The position numbers were made by a program, and so were the translations under genes. Below, in pieces: positions 1 through 7,705 of a stretch of 64,000 nucleotides of DNA; position 1 is the first letter of the stretch; each line of letters opens with the position of its first letter. The DNA is from Paracoccus alkanivorans (GTDB lineage Bacteria; Pseudomonadota; Alphaproteobacteria; Rhodobacterales; Rhodobacteraceae). The notes beneath the pieces are model-generated. The model ran no database searches and was not told the DNA's origin. It saw nothing but the letters and a program-made list of their open reading frames with translations. Where the stretch lies: contig NZ_QOKZ01000011.1 in assembly GCF_003697785.1 (NCBI RefSeq), forward strand, positions 1 through 64,000, in the 5' to 3' direction.

Positions 1-164
1 TCCGAAGATCGGCGGATAAAGGCCGGAACAGGCATGTCTTTGCCGATTCCGCTCGGCAAATTGACGCTGATGACCCGATGGCAGTCACCGCAAGGTGAAG
101 ACGCAGGGCATGGCAATCACGGTTCCGGCAACAGCGGCGGCGATGCCGACCGGCGCAGCGGATA
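1..164. other. No gene identified at the left edge
   Basis: This edge segment lies downstream of the RutR-like gene. It contains only short reading frames that match nothing I recognise and have no convincing ribosome binding site. It may hold the end of a gene that lies mostly outside the window. Confidence 0.4.
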
Positions 165-782
165 TCAGGGCGAGAGAAGCCGGCGATACAGATCGTCCAG
201 AAATTCCTGCGCCTCGCTGAACGGGTCATGTCCCTTGCCGAGTACGGCGCGGACCTGAACCTCGAAATCGGCATAATGCTGCGTCATCGCCCAGATCGAG
301 AAAATCAGGTGATGCGGCTCGACATTCCGCAGCCGCCCCGACTGCATCCAGTCTTGCAGGATCGCCACCGCATCCTCGACCGTCCCGCGCAGCCGCCCGC
401 CCAGGATCTCGGTCAGATGGGGCGCGCCGCGCAGGATCTCATAGGCGAAAAGCCGACTCTCGCGCGGGTATTGCCGGGACATGCGCAGTTTTGCCGCGAC
501 ATAGTCCAACACCTCCTGCAAGGGTTCCCCTTCTGGATCGATATTGCTCAGGGGCGCCAGCCACATATCCAGCAGCGTGGTCAGCAGGGTCTTGTGAATT
601 TCATCCTTGGAGGCGAAATAATACAGCACGTTGGGCTTGGACAGACCCGCCTCGCCCGCGATCTGGTCGATCGTCGCGCCGCGAAAGCCGCTATTGGAAA
701 ATACCGTCAGCGCACCTTCAAGGATCAGTTCCCGGTTCCGGCGCTGAATTCTGGTCAACCCGCTGTCATCCTGCTCGCCCAT
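165..782 (-). CDS. rutR: RutR-type TetR-family regulator of pyrimidine catabolism
   Basis: TetR-family repressor of 205 residues. The N-terminal helix-turn-helix spans about residues 30-60 (TIDQIAGEAGLSKPNVLYYF). The C-terminal ligand domain carries stretches I recognise from E. coli RutR: MWLAPL, SRQYPRESRLFAYE, GAPHLTEIL and HLIFSIWAMTQHYADFE. RutR is known to bind uracil or thymine and leave its operator. The ATG at 782 was chosen because GAAGGG lies just upstream and the length then fits RutR (about 212 residues). Longer in-frame starts at 809 and 866 exist. The gene is divergent from the amidohydrolase/hydantoinase operon, with a RutR-like operator between them. It probably represses the pyrimidine genes and itself; that role is inference. 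Confidence 0.88.
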   Translation of the reverse strand: MGEQDDSGLTRIQRRNRELILEGALTVFSNSGFRGATIDQIAGEAGLSKPNVLYYFASKDEIHKTLLTTLLDMWLAPLSNIDPEGEPLQEVLDYVAAKLRMSRQYPRESRLFAYEILRGAPHLTEILGGRLRGTVEDAVAILQDWMQSGRLRNVEPHHLIFSIWAMTQHYADFEVQVRAVLGKGHDPFSEAQEFLDDLYRRLLSP

Positions 783-886
783 TGCCTGCCCTTCGTTGTT
801 CTGTCTCATTATTGGGCAGGAAATCCTGCAACGCCAAGATGGCAATAACGGCGCTTGACTGTGCAAGGCCCCGTGCTAGCCTGATC

Positions 887-902
887 CTGACTCTTTGGTC
901 AA
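887..902. promoter_or_regulatory. Candidate RutR operator in the rutR/amidohydrolase divergent region
   Basis: CTGACTCTTTGGTCAA matches the known E. coli RutR consensus TTGACCANNTGGTCAA at 11 of 14 specified positions. The right half-site TGGTCAA is perfect. It lies between the divergent rutR gene and the amidohydrolase start at 1000, where autoregulation and pathway repression could share one site. Confidence 0.6.
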
Positions 903-999
903 TAATTGGCAACACTCCCCGCGCGCAATGCCCGGAGGGGCCAGACCCATCCATTCGACCCCGCGGCAAGACGGGGCGATCAGACAGGAAGGAAAACAC

Positions 1000-2265
1000 A
1001 TGGCGGAGCCGAACGGGGCTGTTCCAGCCGCGAACATGAAGATCGATGGCGACCGGCTGTGGGACAGCCTGATGGAGATGGCCAGGATCGGCCCCGGTGT
1101 GGCGGGCGGCAATAACCGCCAGACCCTGACCGATGCCGATGCCGAGGGCCGCCGCCTGTTCCAGCGCTGGTGCGAAGAGGCCGGGATGTCGATGGGCGTC
1201 GACCGGATGGGCAACATGTTCATGCGCCACGAGGGAACCGAGCCGGAACTGGATCCGGTCTATATCGGCAGTCATCTGGACACGCAGCCCACAGGCGGAA
1301 AATATGACGGTGTGCTGGGCGTGCTGTCGGGGCTGGAGGTGATCCGCTCGATCCGCGACATGGGCATCTCGACCCGCCGCCCCATCGTGGTGGTCAACTG
1401 GACCAACGAGGAGGGCACCCGTTTCGCGCCAGCCATGCTGGCCTCGGGCGTGTTCGCCGGGATGCATGACGAGGATTACGCCAATAGCCGCGAGGATGCC
1501 GAGGGCAAGCGCTTCGGCGATGAGCTGGACCGGATCGGCTGGCGCGGCGAAGAGGTTCCGGGCGAGCGCAGGATCCACGCGATGTTCGAATACCATATCG
1601 AACAGGGCCCGATACTGGAGGCCGAGAACACGCAGATCGGTGTGGTCACGCATGGGCAGGGCCTGTGGTGGCTGCAGGTGACGCTGACCGGCAAGGACGC
1701 GCATACCGGCTCCACCCCGATGAAGATGCGGGTGAATGCAGGCTTGGGCATGGCCCGGATCATCGAGGCGGTGCATCGCATCGCCATGGACCACCAGCCC
1801 AATGCCGTGGGCGCGGTCGGCCAGGCCAATGTCTGGCCCAATTCACGCAACGTGATCCCCGGACGCGCGGTTTTCACCGTCGATTTCCGCTCCCCCGACC
1901 TGGACAAGCTGAACGCGATGCGCGCGCGGCTGGAGGCCGAGGCACCGGAGATCGCGAACGAGTTGGGACTGGGGATCGAGATCGAGCCGGTCGGGCATTT
2001 CGATCCGGTGACATTCGATCCCGGGCTGGCCGGGATGCTGCGCGACGCGGCCGATCGCCTCGGCTACAGCCATATGGATATCGTCTCGGGCGCCGGGCAT
2101 GACGCCTGCTGGATCAACCGGGTGGCGCCGACGGTGATGATCATGTGTCCCTGCGTGGACGGGCTGAGCCATAACGAGGCCGAAGAGATCAGCCCCGAAT
2201 GGGCCTCGGCCGGGGCCGATGTGCTGCTGCACGCGGTGCTCGAGGCGGCGGAGATTGCGCGCTGA
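1000..2265 (+). CDS. Zn-dependent M20-family amidohydrolase (N-carbamoyl-beta-alanine / N-carbamoyl-amino acid hydrolase)
   Basis: A 421-residue member of the M20/M28 amidohydrolase group that includes beta-ureidopropionase, N-carbamoyl-L-amino acid hydrolase and allantoate amidohydrolase. Metal-site and catalytic motifs are visible: SHLDTQPTGGKYDGVLG, WTNEEGTRFAP (catalytic Glu and metal ligand), EYHIEQGPILE, KDAHTGSTPM and SGAGHDACW followed by GLSHNEAEE. The ATG at 1000 has a strong AGGAAGG site, so the longer frame from 895 is rejected. Because dihydropyrimidinase is the next gene, the likely reaction is the last step of the reductive pathway: N-carbamoyl-beta-alanine to beta-alanine, CO2 and ammonia. 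Allantoate hydrolysis cannot be excluded from sequence alone. Confidence 0.88.
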   Translation: MAEPNGAVPAANMKIDGDRLWDSLMEMARIGPGVAGGNNRQTLTDADAEGRRLFQRWCEEAGMSMGVDRMGNMFMRHEGTEPELDPVYIGSHLDTQPTGGKYDGVLGVLSGLEVIRSIRDMGISTRRPIVVVNWTNEEGTRFAPAMLASGVFAGMHDEDYANSREDAEGKRFGDELDRIGWRGEEVPGERRIHAMFEYHIEQGPILEAENTQIGVVTHGQGLWWLQVTLTGKDAHTGSTPMKMRVNAGLGMARIIEAVHRIAMDHQPNAVGAVGQANVWPNSRNVIPGRAVFTVDFRSPDLDKLNAMRARLEAEAPEIANELGLGIEIEPVGHFDPVTFDPGLAGMLRDAADRLGYSHMDIVSGAGHDACWINRVAPTVMIMCPCVDGLSHNEAEEISPEWASAGADVLLHAVLEAAEIAR

Positions 2266-2277
2266 CGCGCGCGGAGG

Positions 2278-2324
2278 CCGGGGCTTTGCCCCGGACCCCA
2301 AGGTATTTGCACAAAGAAGAAGGG
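2278..2324 (+). repeat. GC hairpin plus conserved tail between amidohydrolase and hydA
   Basis: A perfect 7-bp stem with a 3-nt loop (CCGGGGC-TTT-GCCCCGG, 2278-2294) is followed by ACCCC and the tail GGTATTTGCACAAAGAAGAA. The tail recurs as GGATATTTGCATGAAGAAG at 7551. From memory, elements of this shape are abundant between genes in Rhodobacteraceae. The hairpin could weakly terminate or stabilise the upstream message; hydA follows 9 nt later, so it is not an absolute terminator. Confidence 0.55.
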
Positions 2325-2332
2325 TTCACGCG

Positions 2333-3784
2333 ATGAGCACGGTCATTCGGAACGGAACCGTCGTGACGGCGGATCTCAGCTACAAGGCGGATGTGCTGAT
2401 CGAGGGCGGCAGGATCGCGGCGATCGGCGAGGGCTTGACGGGCGACGAGGTGCTGGACGCCACCGGCTGCCTTGTCATGCCGGGCGGGATCGATCCGCAT
2501 ACGCATCTGGAGATGCCCTTCATGGGCACCTATTCCGCCGACGATTTCGAAAGCGGAACCCGCGCGGCGCTGGCCGGCGGGACCACGATGGTGGTGGATT
2601 TCGCCCTGCCCTCCCCTGGTCAGGGGCTGCTGGATGCGCTGAAGATGTGGGACAACAAGTCCGGGCGGGCGCATTGCGACTACAGCTATCACATGGCCGT
2701 CACCTGGTGGGGAGAGCAGGTCTTTGACGAGATGGAGGCGGTGGTGAAGCGCGGCATCACCTCTTTCAAGCATTTCATGGCCTACAAGGGCGCGCTGATG
2801 GTGAATGACGACGAGCTCTTCGCCAGTTTCCGCCGGGTCGGTGACCTGGGCGGGATCGCGCTCGTGCATGCCGAGAATGGCGACGTGGTGGCCGAACTGT
2901 CGGCCCGCCTGCTGGCCGAAGGGAATACGGGCCCCGAGGCGCATGCCTATTCCCGCCCGCCGCAGGTCGAGGGCGAGGCGACGAACCGGGCGATCATGGT
3001 GGCCGATATGGCCGGGGTGCCGCTTTATGTCGTGCATGTGAGCTGCGAGGACAGCCACGAGGCGATCCGGCGCGCGAAACAGCAGGGCAAGCGGGTCTGG
3101 GGAGAGCCGCTGATCCAGCACCTGACGCTGGACGAGAGCGAGTATTTCAACCCCGATTGGGATCATGCCGCGCGGCGGGTGATGTCTCCGCCCTTCCGCA
3201 ACAAGCTGCATCAGGACAGTCTCTGGGCCGGGCTGCAATCGGGCAGCCTGTCGGTGGTGGCGACCGATCATTGCGCCTTTACCACAGAGCAGAAGCGTTA
3301 CGGGGTCGGCGATTTCACCAAGATCCCGAACGGCACCGGCGGGCTGGAGGACCGGATGCCGATGCTGTGGACGCATGGGGTCGGGACCGGGCGGCTGACG
3401 CCGAACGAATTCGTGGCCGTGACCTCGACCAATATCGCCAAGATCCTGAACCTCTATCCGCGCAAGGGTGCGGTGCTGGTCGGTGCGGATGCCGATCTGG
3501 TGGTCTGGGACCCGGAGGCCGAAAAGACCATCAGCGCGGGCAGCCAGCAATCCGCCATCGATTACAACGTGTTCGAAGGCCAGAAGGTCAAGGGCCTGCC
3601 GCGCTATACGCTGACGCGCGGAGTGGTGGCGGTCCGCGAGGGCGCGCTGGACAGCCGCGAGGGGCACGGGGAATTCGTGGCCCGCGAGCCTCGCGGACAG
3701 GTCAACCGGGCGCTGAGCAAGTGGAAGGAACTGACCGCGCCAAGACCGGTCGAACGTTCGGGCATTCCGGCAAGCGGGGTGTAA
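2333..3784 (+). CDS. hydA: Dihydropyrimidinase / D-hydantoinase
   Basis: A 483-residue cyclic amidohydrolase with the full binuclear metal site: GGIDPHTHLEMPF (His56, His58), the carboxylated lysine in SFKHFMAYKG (Lys152), LVHAENGD, YVVHVSCEDSH and the catalytic Asp in VATDHCAF. Length is normal for the family. It opens dihydrouracil or dihydrothymine to the N-carbamoyl-beta-amino acid, the middle step of the reductive pathway. The ATG at 2333 begins the family-typical N-terminus (MSTVIRNGTVVTADL); upstream in-frame codons run through the intergenic hairpin and are rejected. It is probably co-transcribed with the amidohydrolase upstream and the importer downstream. Confidence 0.94.
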   Translation: MSTVIRNGTVVTADLSYKADVLIEGGRIAAIGEGLTGDEVLDATGCLVMPGGIDPHTHLEMPFMGTYSADDFESGTRAALAGGTTMVVDFALPSPGQGLLDALKMWDNKSGRAHCDYSYHMAVTWWGEQVFDEMEAVVKRGITSFKHFMAYKGALMVNDDELFASFRRVGDLGGIALVHAENGDVVAELSARLLAEGNTGPEAHAYSRPPQVEGEATNRAIMVADMAGVPLYVVHVSCEDSHEAIRRAKQQGKRVWGEPLIQHLTLDESEYFNPDWDHAARRVMSPPFRNKLHQDSLWAGLQSGSLSVVATDHCAFTTEQKRYGVGDFTKIPNGTGGLEDRMPMLWTHGVGTGRLTPNEFVAVTSTNIAKILNLYPRKGAVLVGADADLVVWDPEAEKTISAGSQQSAIDYNVFEGQKVKGLPRYTLTRGVVAVREGALDSREGHGEFVAREPRGQVNRALSKWKELTAPRPVERSGIPASGV

Positions 3785-3785
3785 C

Positions 3786-4568
3786 TTGGGCCAGCCGGTG
3801 ATCGAGGCCAATGCCGTAAGCCTGACATTCCAGACCGCAGACGGGCCGGTCCATGCCTTGAAGGATGTCGATCTGAGCATCGGGGCGGGTGAATTCGTCA
3901 GCTTCATCGGCCCCTCGGGCTGCGGCAAGACAACCTTCCTGCGCACCATCGCCGCACTGGAAAGCCCGACTGGCGGCGCGCTGACCGTGAACGGGATGAG
4001 CCCGGACGAGGCCCGGCGCGCCCGCGCCTATGGCTATGTGTTCCAGGCGCCGGGACTGTATCCGTGGCGGACGATCGCCGGGAATATCTCGCTGCCGCTG
4101 GAGATCATGGGCTTTGGCAAGGCGGATCGGGCGGAACGCGTGCGCCGGGTGCTGGAACTGGTCGACCTGGAGGGTTTCGGGGGCAAGTTCCCGTGGCAGC
4201 TTTCGGGCGGGATGCAGCAGCGGGCCAGCATCGCCCGGGCGCTGGCCTTCGACGCCGATATCCTGCTGATGGACGAGCCCTTCGGCGCGCTGGACGAGAT
4301 CGTGCGCGACCGGCTGAACGAGGCTCTGCTGGAATTGTGGCGCAAGACCGGCAAGACCATCGGCTTCGTCACCCATTCCATTCCCGAGGCGGTCTACCTG
4401 TCCACGAGGATCGTGGTGATGTCTCCGCGGCCGGGGCGGATCACCCGGATCATCGACAGCCCCCTGCCCGCCGAGCGCCCGCTGGATATCCGCGACACGC
4501 CGGAATTCATCGCGCTGGCGCATGAGGTGCGCGAAGGGCTGCGCGAGGGGCATGGCGATGATATATAA
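3786..4568 (+). CDS. ABC importer ATP-binding protein (Ssu/Tau/ThiZ type), probably for pyrimidines
   Basis: A 260-residue ATPase with Walker A GPSGCGKTT, signature LSGGMQQRASIARAL, Walker B ILLMDEPFGALD and switch FVTHS. The sequence type is that of nitrate, sulfonate and thiamin-precursor importers. The only upstream start compatible with the N-terminus is TTG at 3786, directly after the hydA stop; GTG at 3798 is an alternative. It energises the two permeases at 4816 and 5676. Context with hydA and preTA points to a pyrimidine or hydantoin substrate, which is inference. Its last codons (GDDI) lie next to an AT-rich insertion, so the native C-terminus may have been altered. Confidence 0.88.
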   Translation: MGQPVIEANAVSLTFQTADGPVHALKDVDLSIGAGEFVSFIGPSGCGKTTFLRTIAALESPTGGALTVNGMSPDEARRARAYGYVFQAPGLYPWRTIAGNISLPLEIMGFGKADRAERVRRVLELVDLEGFGGKFPWQLSGGMQQRASIARALAFDADILLMDEPFGALDEIVRDRLNEALLELWRKTGKTIGFVTHSIPEAVYLSTRIVVMSPRPGRITRIIDSPLPAERPLDIRDTPEFIALAHEVREGLREGHGDDI

Positions 4569-4579
4569 GGAAGAAAATA

Positions 4580-4819
4580 ATGAACGCAAAAGATGAAATG
4601 CAAGATTGGATAGTTGAGGCACTTCAAGCAAATGGAGGCTCTGGCTCAATCGTTGATATTTGCAAGCATATTTGGATCAACCACGAAACAGAGCTACGTG
4701 CTTCTGGTGATTATTTTTACAAGTGGCAGTATCAAATGCGTTGGGATGGCCAAAATCTACAAAGAGCAGGAAAACTAACAAAGCAGGGCAAAGGTGGAGA
4801 GTGGGCTCTAACTAAATGA
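4580..4819 (+). CDS. Small stand-alone winged-helix protein (Mrr-N-like), AT-rich
   Basis: A 79-residue protein. Hand counting gives 101 G+C in 240 nt (42%), far below its neighbours. An AAGGAAG ribosome site lies 6 nt upstream of the ATG, and the TGA overlaps the next permease start (ATGA), so it is well built for translation. The pattern WIVEALQANGGSGSIVDICK, then WQYQMRWDGQNLQRAGKL, then GEWAL resembles the small winged-helix fold found at the N-terminus of Mrr-type restriction proteins and in short uncharacterised proteins. It has no obvious role in transport and sits between the ATPase and permease genes. DNA binding is inference from the fold; a recent transfer is likely. Confidence 0.75.
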   Translation: MNAKDEMQDWIVEALQANGGSGSIVDICKHIWINHETELRASGDYFYKWQYQMRWDGQNLQRAGKLTKQGKGGEWALTK

Positions 4820-5679
4820 GAAACCTGTTGCCCATCCTGACCGTGCTTCTGGCGATTGTCGCGATCTGGTATGTCGCGGCCATCGGCATGAACTCGACAT
4901 GGGCGCGTGATCAGGCGGCGCGGGCCGAGACCCGGCTTTCAGCGGGGGATCTGGTGATACAGACCCTGACGCTGGAGCGCCCGGTTCTGCCCGCCCCGCA
5001 TCAGGTCGCGGCCGGGTTATGGGAGGGGATCGCGGGGCAGAAGATCACCTCGAAACGCAGCCTTGTCTGGCATGGCTGGATCACGCTCTCGGCCACCCTG
5101 ACGGGGTTCGCCATCGGCAGTCTTGCCGGGATCCTGCTGGCGGTGGGGATCGTGCATGACCGGGCGATGGACCAGTCGGTCATGCCCTGGGCGGTGGCCA
5201 GCCAGACCGTGCCGATCCTGGCCATCGCGCCGATGGTGATCGTGGTCTTTGCCAGCGCCGGGATCACCGGGCTCTTGCCCAAGGCGGTCATCGCGGCATG
5301 GCTGTCCTTTTTCCCGGTGCTGGTCGGCATGGTCAAGGGGCTGCGCACGCCCGACAGGATGCAGCTTGACCTGATGCGGTCATGGAGCGCCTCTCGCCCG
5401 CAGATGTTCTGGCGGCTGCGGCTGCCCTCGTCCCTGCCCTATCTGTTCGCCAGCCTGAAGGTCGGCATCGCCGCCGCTTTGGTCGGCACTATCGTGGGCG
5501 AACTGCCCGCCGGAGCAAGCGCGGGCTTGGGCGCAAGGCTGCTTTCGGGCAGCTATTACGGCCAGACCGTGCAGATCTGGGCGGCGTTGTTCGCAGCGGC
5601 AGCGCTGGCGGCAGGGCTGGTCATCGCGGTGGGGCGGATCGAGGCCGTCACGCTGCGGCGCATGGGGCTGGCGCGATGA
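4816..5679 (+). CDS. ABC importer permease (first of pair)
   Basis: A 287-residue inner-membrane protein of the SsuC/TauC type. An N-terminal membrane anchor is followed by a periplasmic stretch and about five further hydrophobic segments. The coupling loop LDLMRSWSASRPQMFWRLRLPSSLPYLF corresponds to the EAA region that docks on the ATPase. Its start codon overlaps the stop of the winged-helix gene and its stop overlaps the start of the next permease, so translation is coupled throughout. It forms the channel with the 5676 product. Confidence 0.88.
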   Translation: MRNLLPILTVLLAIVAIWYVAAIGMNSTWARDQAARAETRLSAGDLVIQTLTLERPVLPAPHQVAAGLWEGIAGQKITSKRSLVWHGWITLSATLTGFAIGSLAGILLAVGIVHDRAMDQSVMPWAVASQTVPILAIAPMVIVVFASAGITGLLPKAVIAAWLSFFPVLVGMVKGLRTPDRMQLDLMRSWSASRPQMFWRLRLPSSLPYLFASLKVGIAAALVGTIVGELPAGASAGLGARLLSGSYYGQTVQIWAALFAAAALAAGLVIAVGRIEAVTLRRMGLAR

Positions 5680-6521
5680 CCGGGGCGCTGTCCATTCTGG
5701 CGGTATGGCTGGGGGCATGGGGCCTCAACATTTGGCTGGCGCGGTTCGGCACCCGCGCGACAAGGTTCCTTGTCGCGCTGATATTCGGCCTGACCATCGT
5801 GGTGCTGTGGGAGATGATCGTGCGGATATACGCGATCCCGCCGGTCATCCTGCCCCCGCCGACACAGATCGCGGCCAGCTTCGCGGCGAACACCGCGATC
5901 CTCTGGGGCGATTTCGTCCAGACCATCGTCAAGGGTGCGCTGACCGGCTGGCTGTTGGGTGGCGCGGCGGCGATCCTGACCGCCATCGCCATCGACCGCA
6001 GCCCATTCCTTCAACGCGGGCTGCTACCGATCGGCAATTTCGTCGCCGCCCTGCCCATTGTCGGCATCGCCCCGATCTTGGTGATGTGGTTCGGCTTTGA
6101 CTGGCAATCCAAGGCGGCGGTCGTCGTGGTGATGGTGTTCTTCCCGATCCTCGTGAACATGGTCGCGGGGCTCGCCGCCACCGACCGGATGCAGCGCGAC
6201 CTGATGGCGACATGGGCCGCGCCTTACGGACAATCGCTGTGGAAACTGCGCCTGCCCGCCGCCATGCCCTTCCTGTTCAACGGGCTCAAGATCACCACCA
6301 CGCTGGCGCTGATCGGGGCCATCGTCGCGGAATTCTTCGGCAGCCCGACAAAGGGCATGGGGTTCCGCATCTCGACCGCGGTGGGGCGGCTGGACCTGCC
6401 GCTGGTCTGGGCCGAGATCCTCGTGGCGGCAATCGCCGGTTCCCTGTTCTATGGTATCGTGGCGCTGATCGAAAAGAAGGTGACGTTCTGGCACCCGTCG
6501 CAGCGCGGTCAACGGGGCTGA
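5676..6521 (+). CDS. ABC importer permease (second of pair)
   Basis: A 281-residue permease homologous to the preceding one, with the parallel coupling loop RDLMATWAAPYGQSLWKLRLPAAMPFLF. Hydrophobic segments include FLVALIFGLTIVVLWEMIV and TTLALIGAIVAEFFG. The ATG at 5676 overlaps the upstream TGA (ATGA); the longer open frame back to 5382 is an overlap with the previous gene. With the ATPase at 3786 and the binding protein at 6546 it completes a two-permease importer. Confidence 0.88.
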   Translation: MTGALSILAVWLGAWGLNIWLARFGTRATRFLVALIFGLTIVVLWEMIVRIYAIPPVILPPPTQIAASFAANTAILWGDFVQTIVKGALTGWLLGGAAAILTAIAIDRSPFLQRGLLPIGNFVAALPIVGIAPILVMWFGFDWQSKAAVVVVMVFFPILVNMVAGLAATDRMQRDLMATWAAPYGQSLWKLRLPAAMPFLFNGLKITTTLALIGAIVAEFFGSPTKGMGFRISTAVGRLDLPLVWAEILVAAIAGSLFYGIVALIEKKVTFWHPSQRGQRG

Positions 6522-6545
6522 ACGCCCCCCAACAGGAGAGTGAAG

Positions 6546-7529
6546 ATGAAAAGACTGATGCTTGGCTGTGCCGCCCTCGCATTCGCGGGCGCGGCCGATG
6601 CGCAGGAGCTGACCCTGCAACTGAAATGGGTCACGCAGGCGCAGTTCGGCGGCTATTACGTCGCCAAGGACAAGGGCTTCTACGAGGAAGAAGGGCTTGA
6701 CGTCACGATCAAGGCGGGCGGGCCGGATATCGCGCCGACGCAGGTGCTGGCAGGTGGCGGCGCGGATGTGATCGTCGAATGGATGCCCGCCGCGCTCGCC
6801 GCCCGCGAAAAGGGGCTGCCGCTGGTCAATATCGCCCAGCCCTTCAAATCCTCGGGAATGATGCTGACCTGCCTGAAGGAAAGCGGCATCACCGATCCCA
6901 AGACCGATTTCGCGGGCAAGACCCTGGGCGTCTGGTTCGCGGGCAACGAATACCCGTTCCTGAGCTGGATGCACACGCTCGGCCTGTCGACCGAGGGCGG
7001 CACGGATGGCGTCACCGTGCTGAAGCAGGGCTTCAATGTCGATCCGCTGCTGCAGAAACAGGCGGCCTGCATCAGCACCATGACCTATAACGAATATTGG
7101 CAGGTGATCGATGCCGGCATCGCGCCCGAGGACCTGGTGACATTCAAATACGAGGATCAGGGGGTCGCCACGCTGGAGGACGGGCTTTATGTGCTGGAAA
7201 GCACGCTGGAGGACGAGGCCAAGGTCGCCGATCTGGAGAAATTCGTCCGCGCCAGCATGAAGGGCTGGAAATATGCCGAGGAGAACCCCGAGGAAGCCGC
7301 CGAGATCGTGCTGGAAAACGACGAGACCGGTGCCCAGACCATCGAGCACCAGACCCGCATGATGACCGAGATCGCCAAGCTGACCGCCGGGTCGAACGGC
7401 GCGCTGGACGAGGCCGATTACCAGCGCACGGTCGATATATTGCTGGCGGGCGGCTCCGATCCGGTGATCTCCAAGGAACCCGAGGGCGCATGGAGCCATG
7501 CCATCACCGACAAGGCACTGGCAGAGTAG
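6546..7529 (+). CDS. ABC substrate-binding protein, NMT1/THI5-like
   Basis: A 327-residue periplasmic binding protein. The signal peptide is MKRLMLGCAALAFAGAADA with likely cleavage before QE. The mature start LTLQLKWVTQAQFGGYYVAK and the GFYEEEGLDVTIKAGGPD region are typical of the NMT1/ThiY family, whose members bind pyrimidine-like or aromatic small molecules. The ATG at 6546 sits 5 nt after CAGGAGAG, so it is preferred to GTG at 6540. Its place between hydA and preTA suggests it captures a pyrimidine base, dihydropyrimidine or hydantoin; that assignment is inference. Confidence 0.9.
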   Translation: MKRLMLGCAALAFAGAADAQELTLQLKWVTQAQFGGYYVAKDKGFYEEEGLDVTIKAGGPDIAPTQVLAGGGADVIVEWMPAALAAREKGLPLVNIAQPFKSSGMMLTCLKESGITDPKTDFAGKTLGVWFAGNEYPFLSWMHTLGLSTEGGTDGVTVLKQGFNVDPLLQKQAACISTMTYNEYWQVIDAGIAPEDLVTFKYEDQGVATLEDGLYVLESTLEDEAKVADLEKFVRASMKGWKYAEENPEEAAEIVLENDETGAQTIEHQTRMMTEIAKLTAGSNGALDEADYQRTVDILLAGGSDPVISKEPEGAWSHAITDKALAE

Positions 7530-7546
7530 GCGGGCGTTTCGCGATG

Positions 7547-7596
7547 CCCGGGGATATTTGCATGAAGAAGGGCCGCCGATTCGGATAAGGCGGCCC
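7547..7596 (+). terminator. Hairpin terminator and conserved tail after the binding-protein gene
   Basis: A second copy of the ATATTTGCATGAAGAAG tail (7547-7571) runs into a perfect 8-bp stem GGGCCGCC / GGCGGCCC (7570-7577 with 7589-7596) and an 11-nt loop. There is no T-run behind it. It separates the importer operon from the preTA promoter, so it probably ends the first transcript. Confidence 0.5.
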
Positions 7597-7635
7597 GGAC
7601 TGCCTTGAATTTGTGCAATTCGGCCACGGGTTTAT

Positions 7636-7651
7636 TTTACCATTTGATAAA
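7636..7651. promoter_or_regulatory. Candidate RutR operator upstream of preT
   Basis: TTTACCATTTGATAAA matches the RutR consensus TTGACCANNTGGTCAA at 11 of 14 specified positions and is itself a near-palindrome. It lies in an AT-rich patch 55 nt upstream of the preT start, where a promoter is expected. Together with 887-902 it makes preTA part of the same regulon. Confidence 0.6.
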
Positions 7652-7705
7652 ATTTCTGACCTATGCCAGCCTGATCATATCCAACAGGTGAGCCAGGAGA
7701 CGAAA

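Noticed and set aside
34..258. 74-codon plus-strand frame at the left edge
   Set aside because: It overlaps the antisense strand of rutR, has no ribosome site and its sequence is not protein-like.
2189..3949. 586-codon minus-strand frame across hydA
   Set aside because: It is the long antisense shadow typical of high-GC genes; the plus strand carries complete dihydropyrimidinase motifs.
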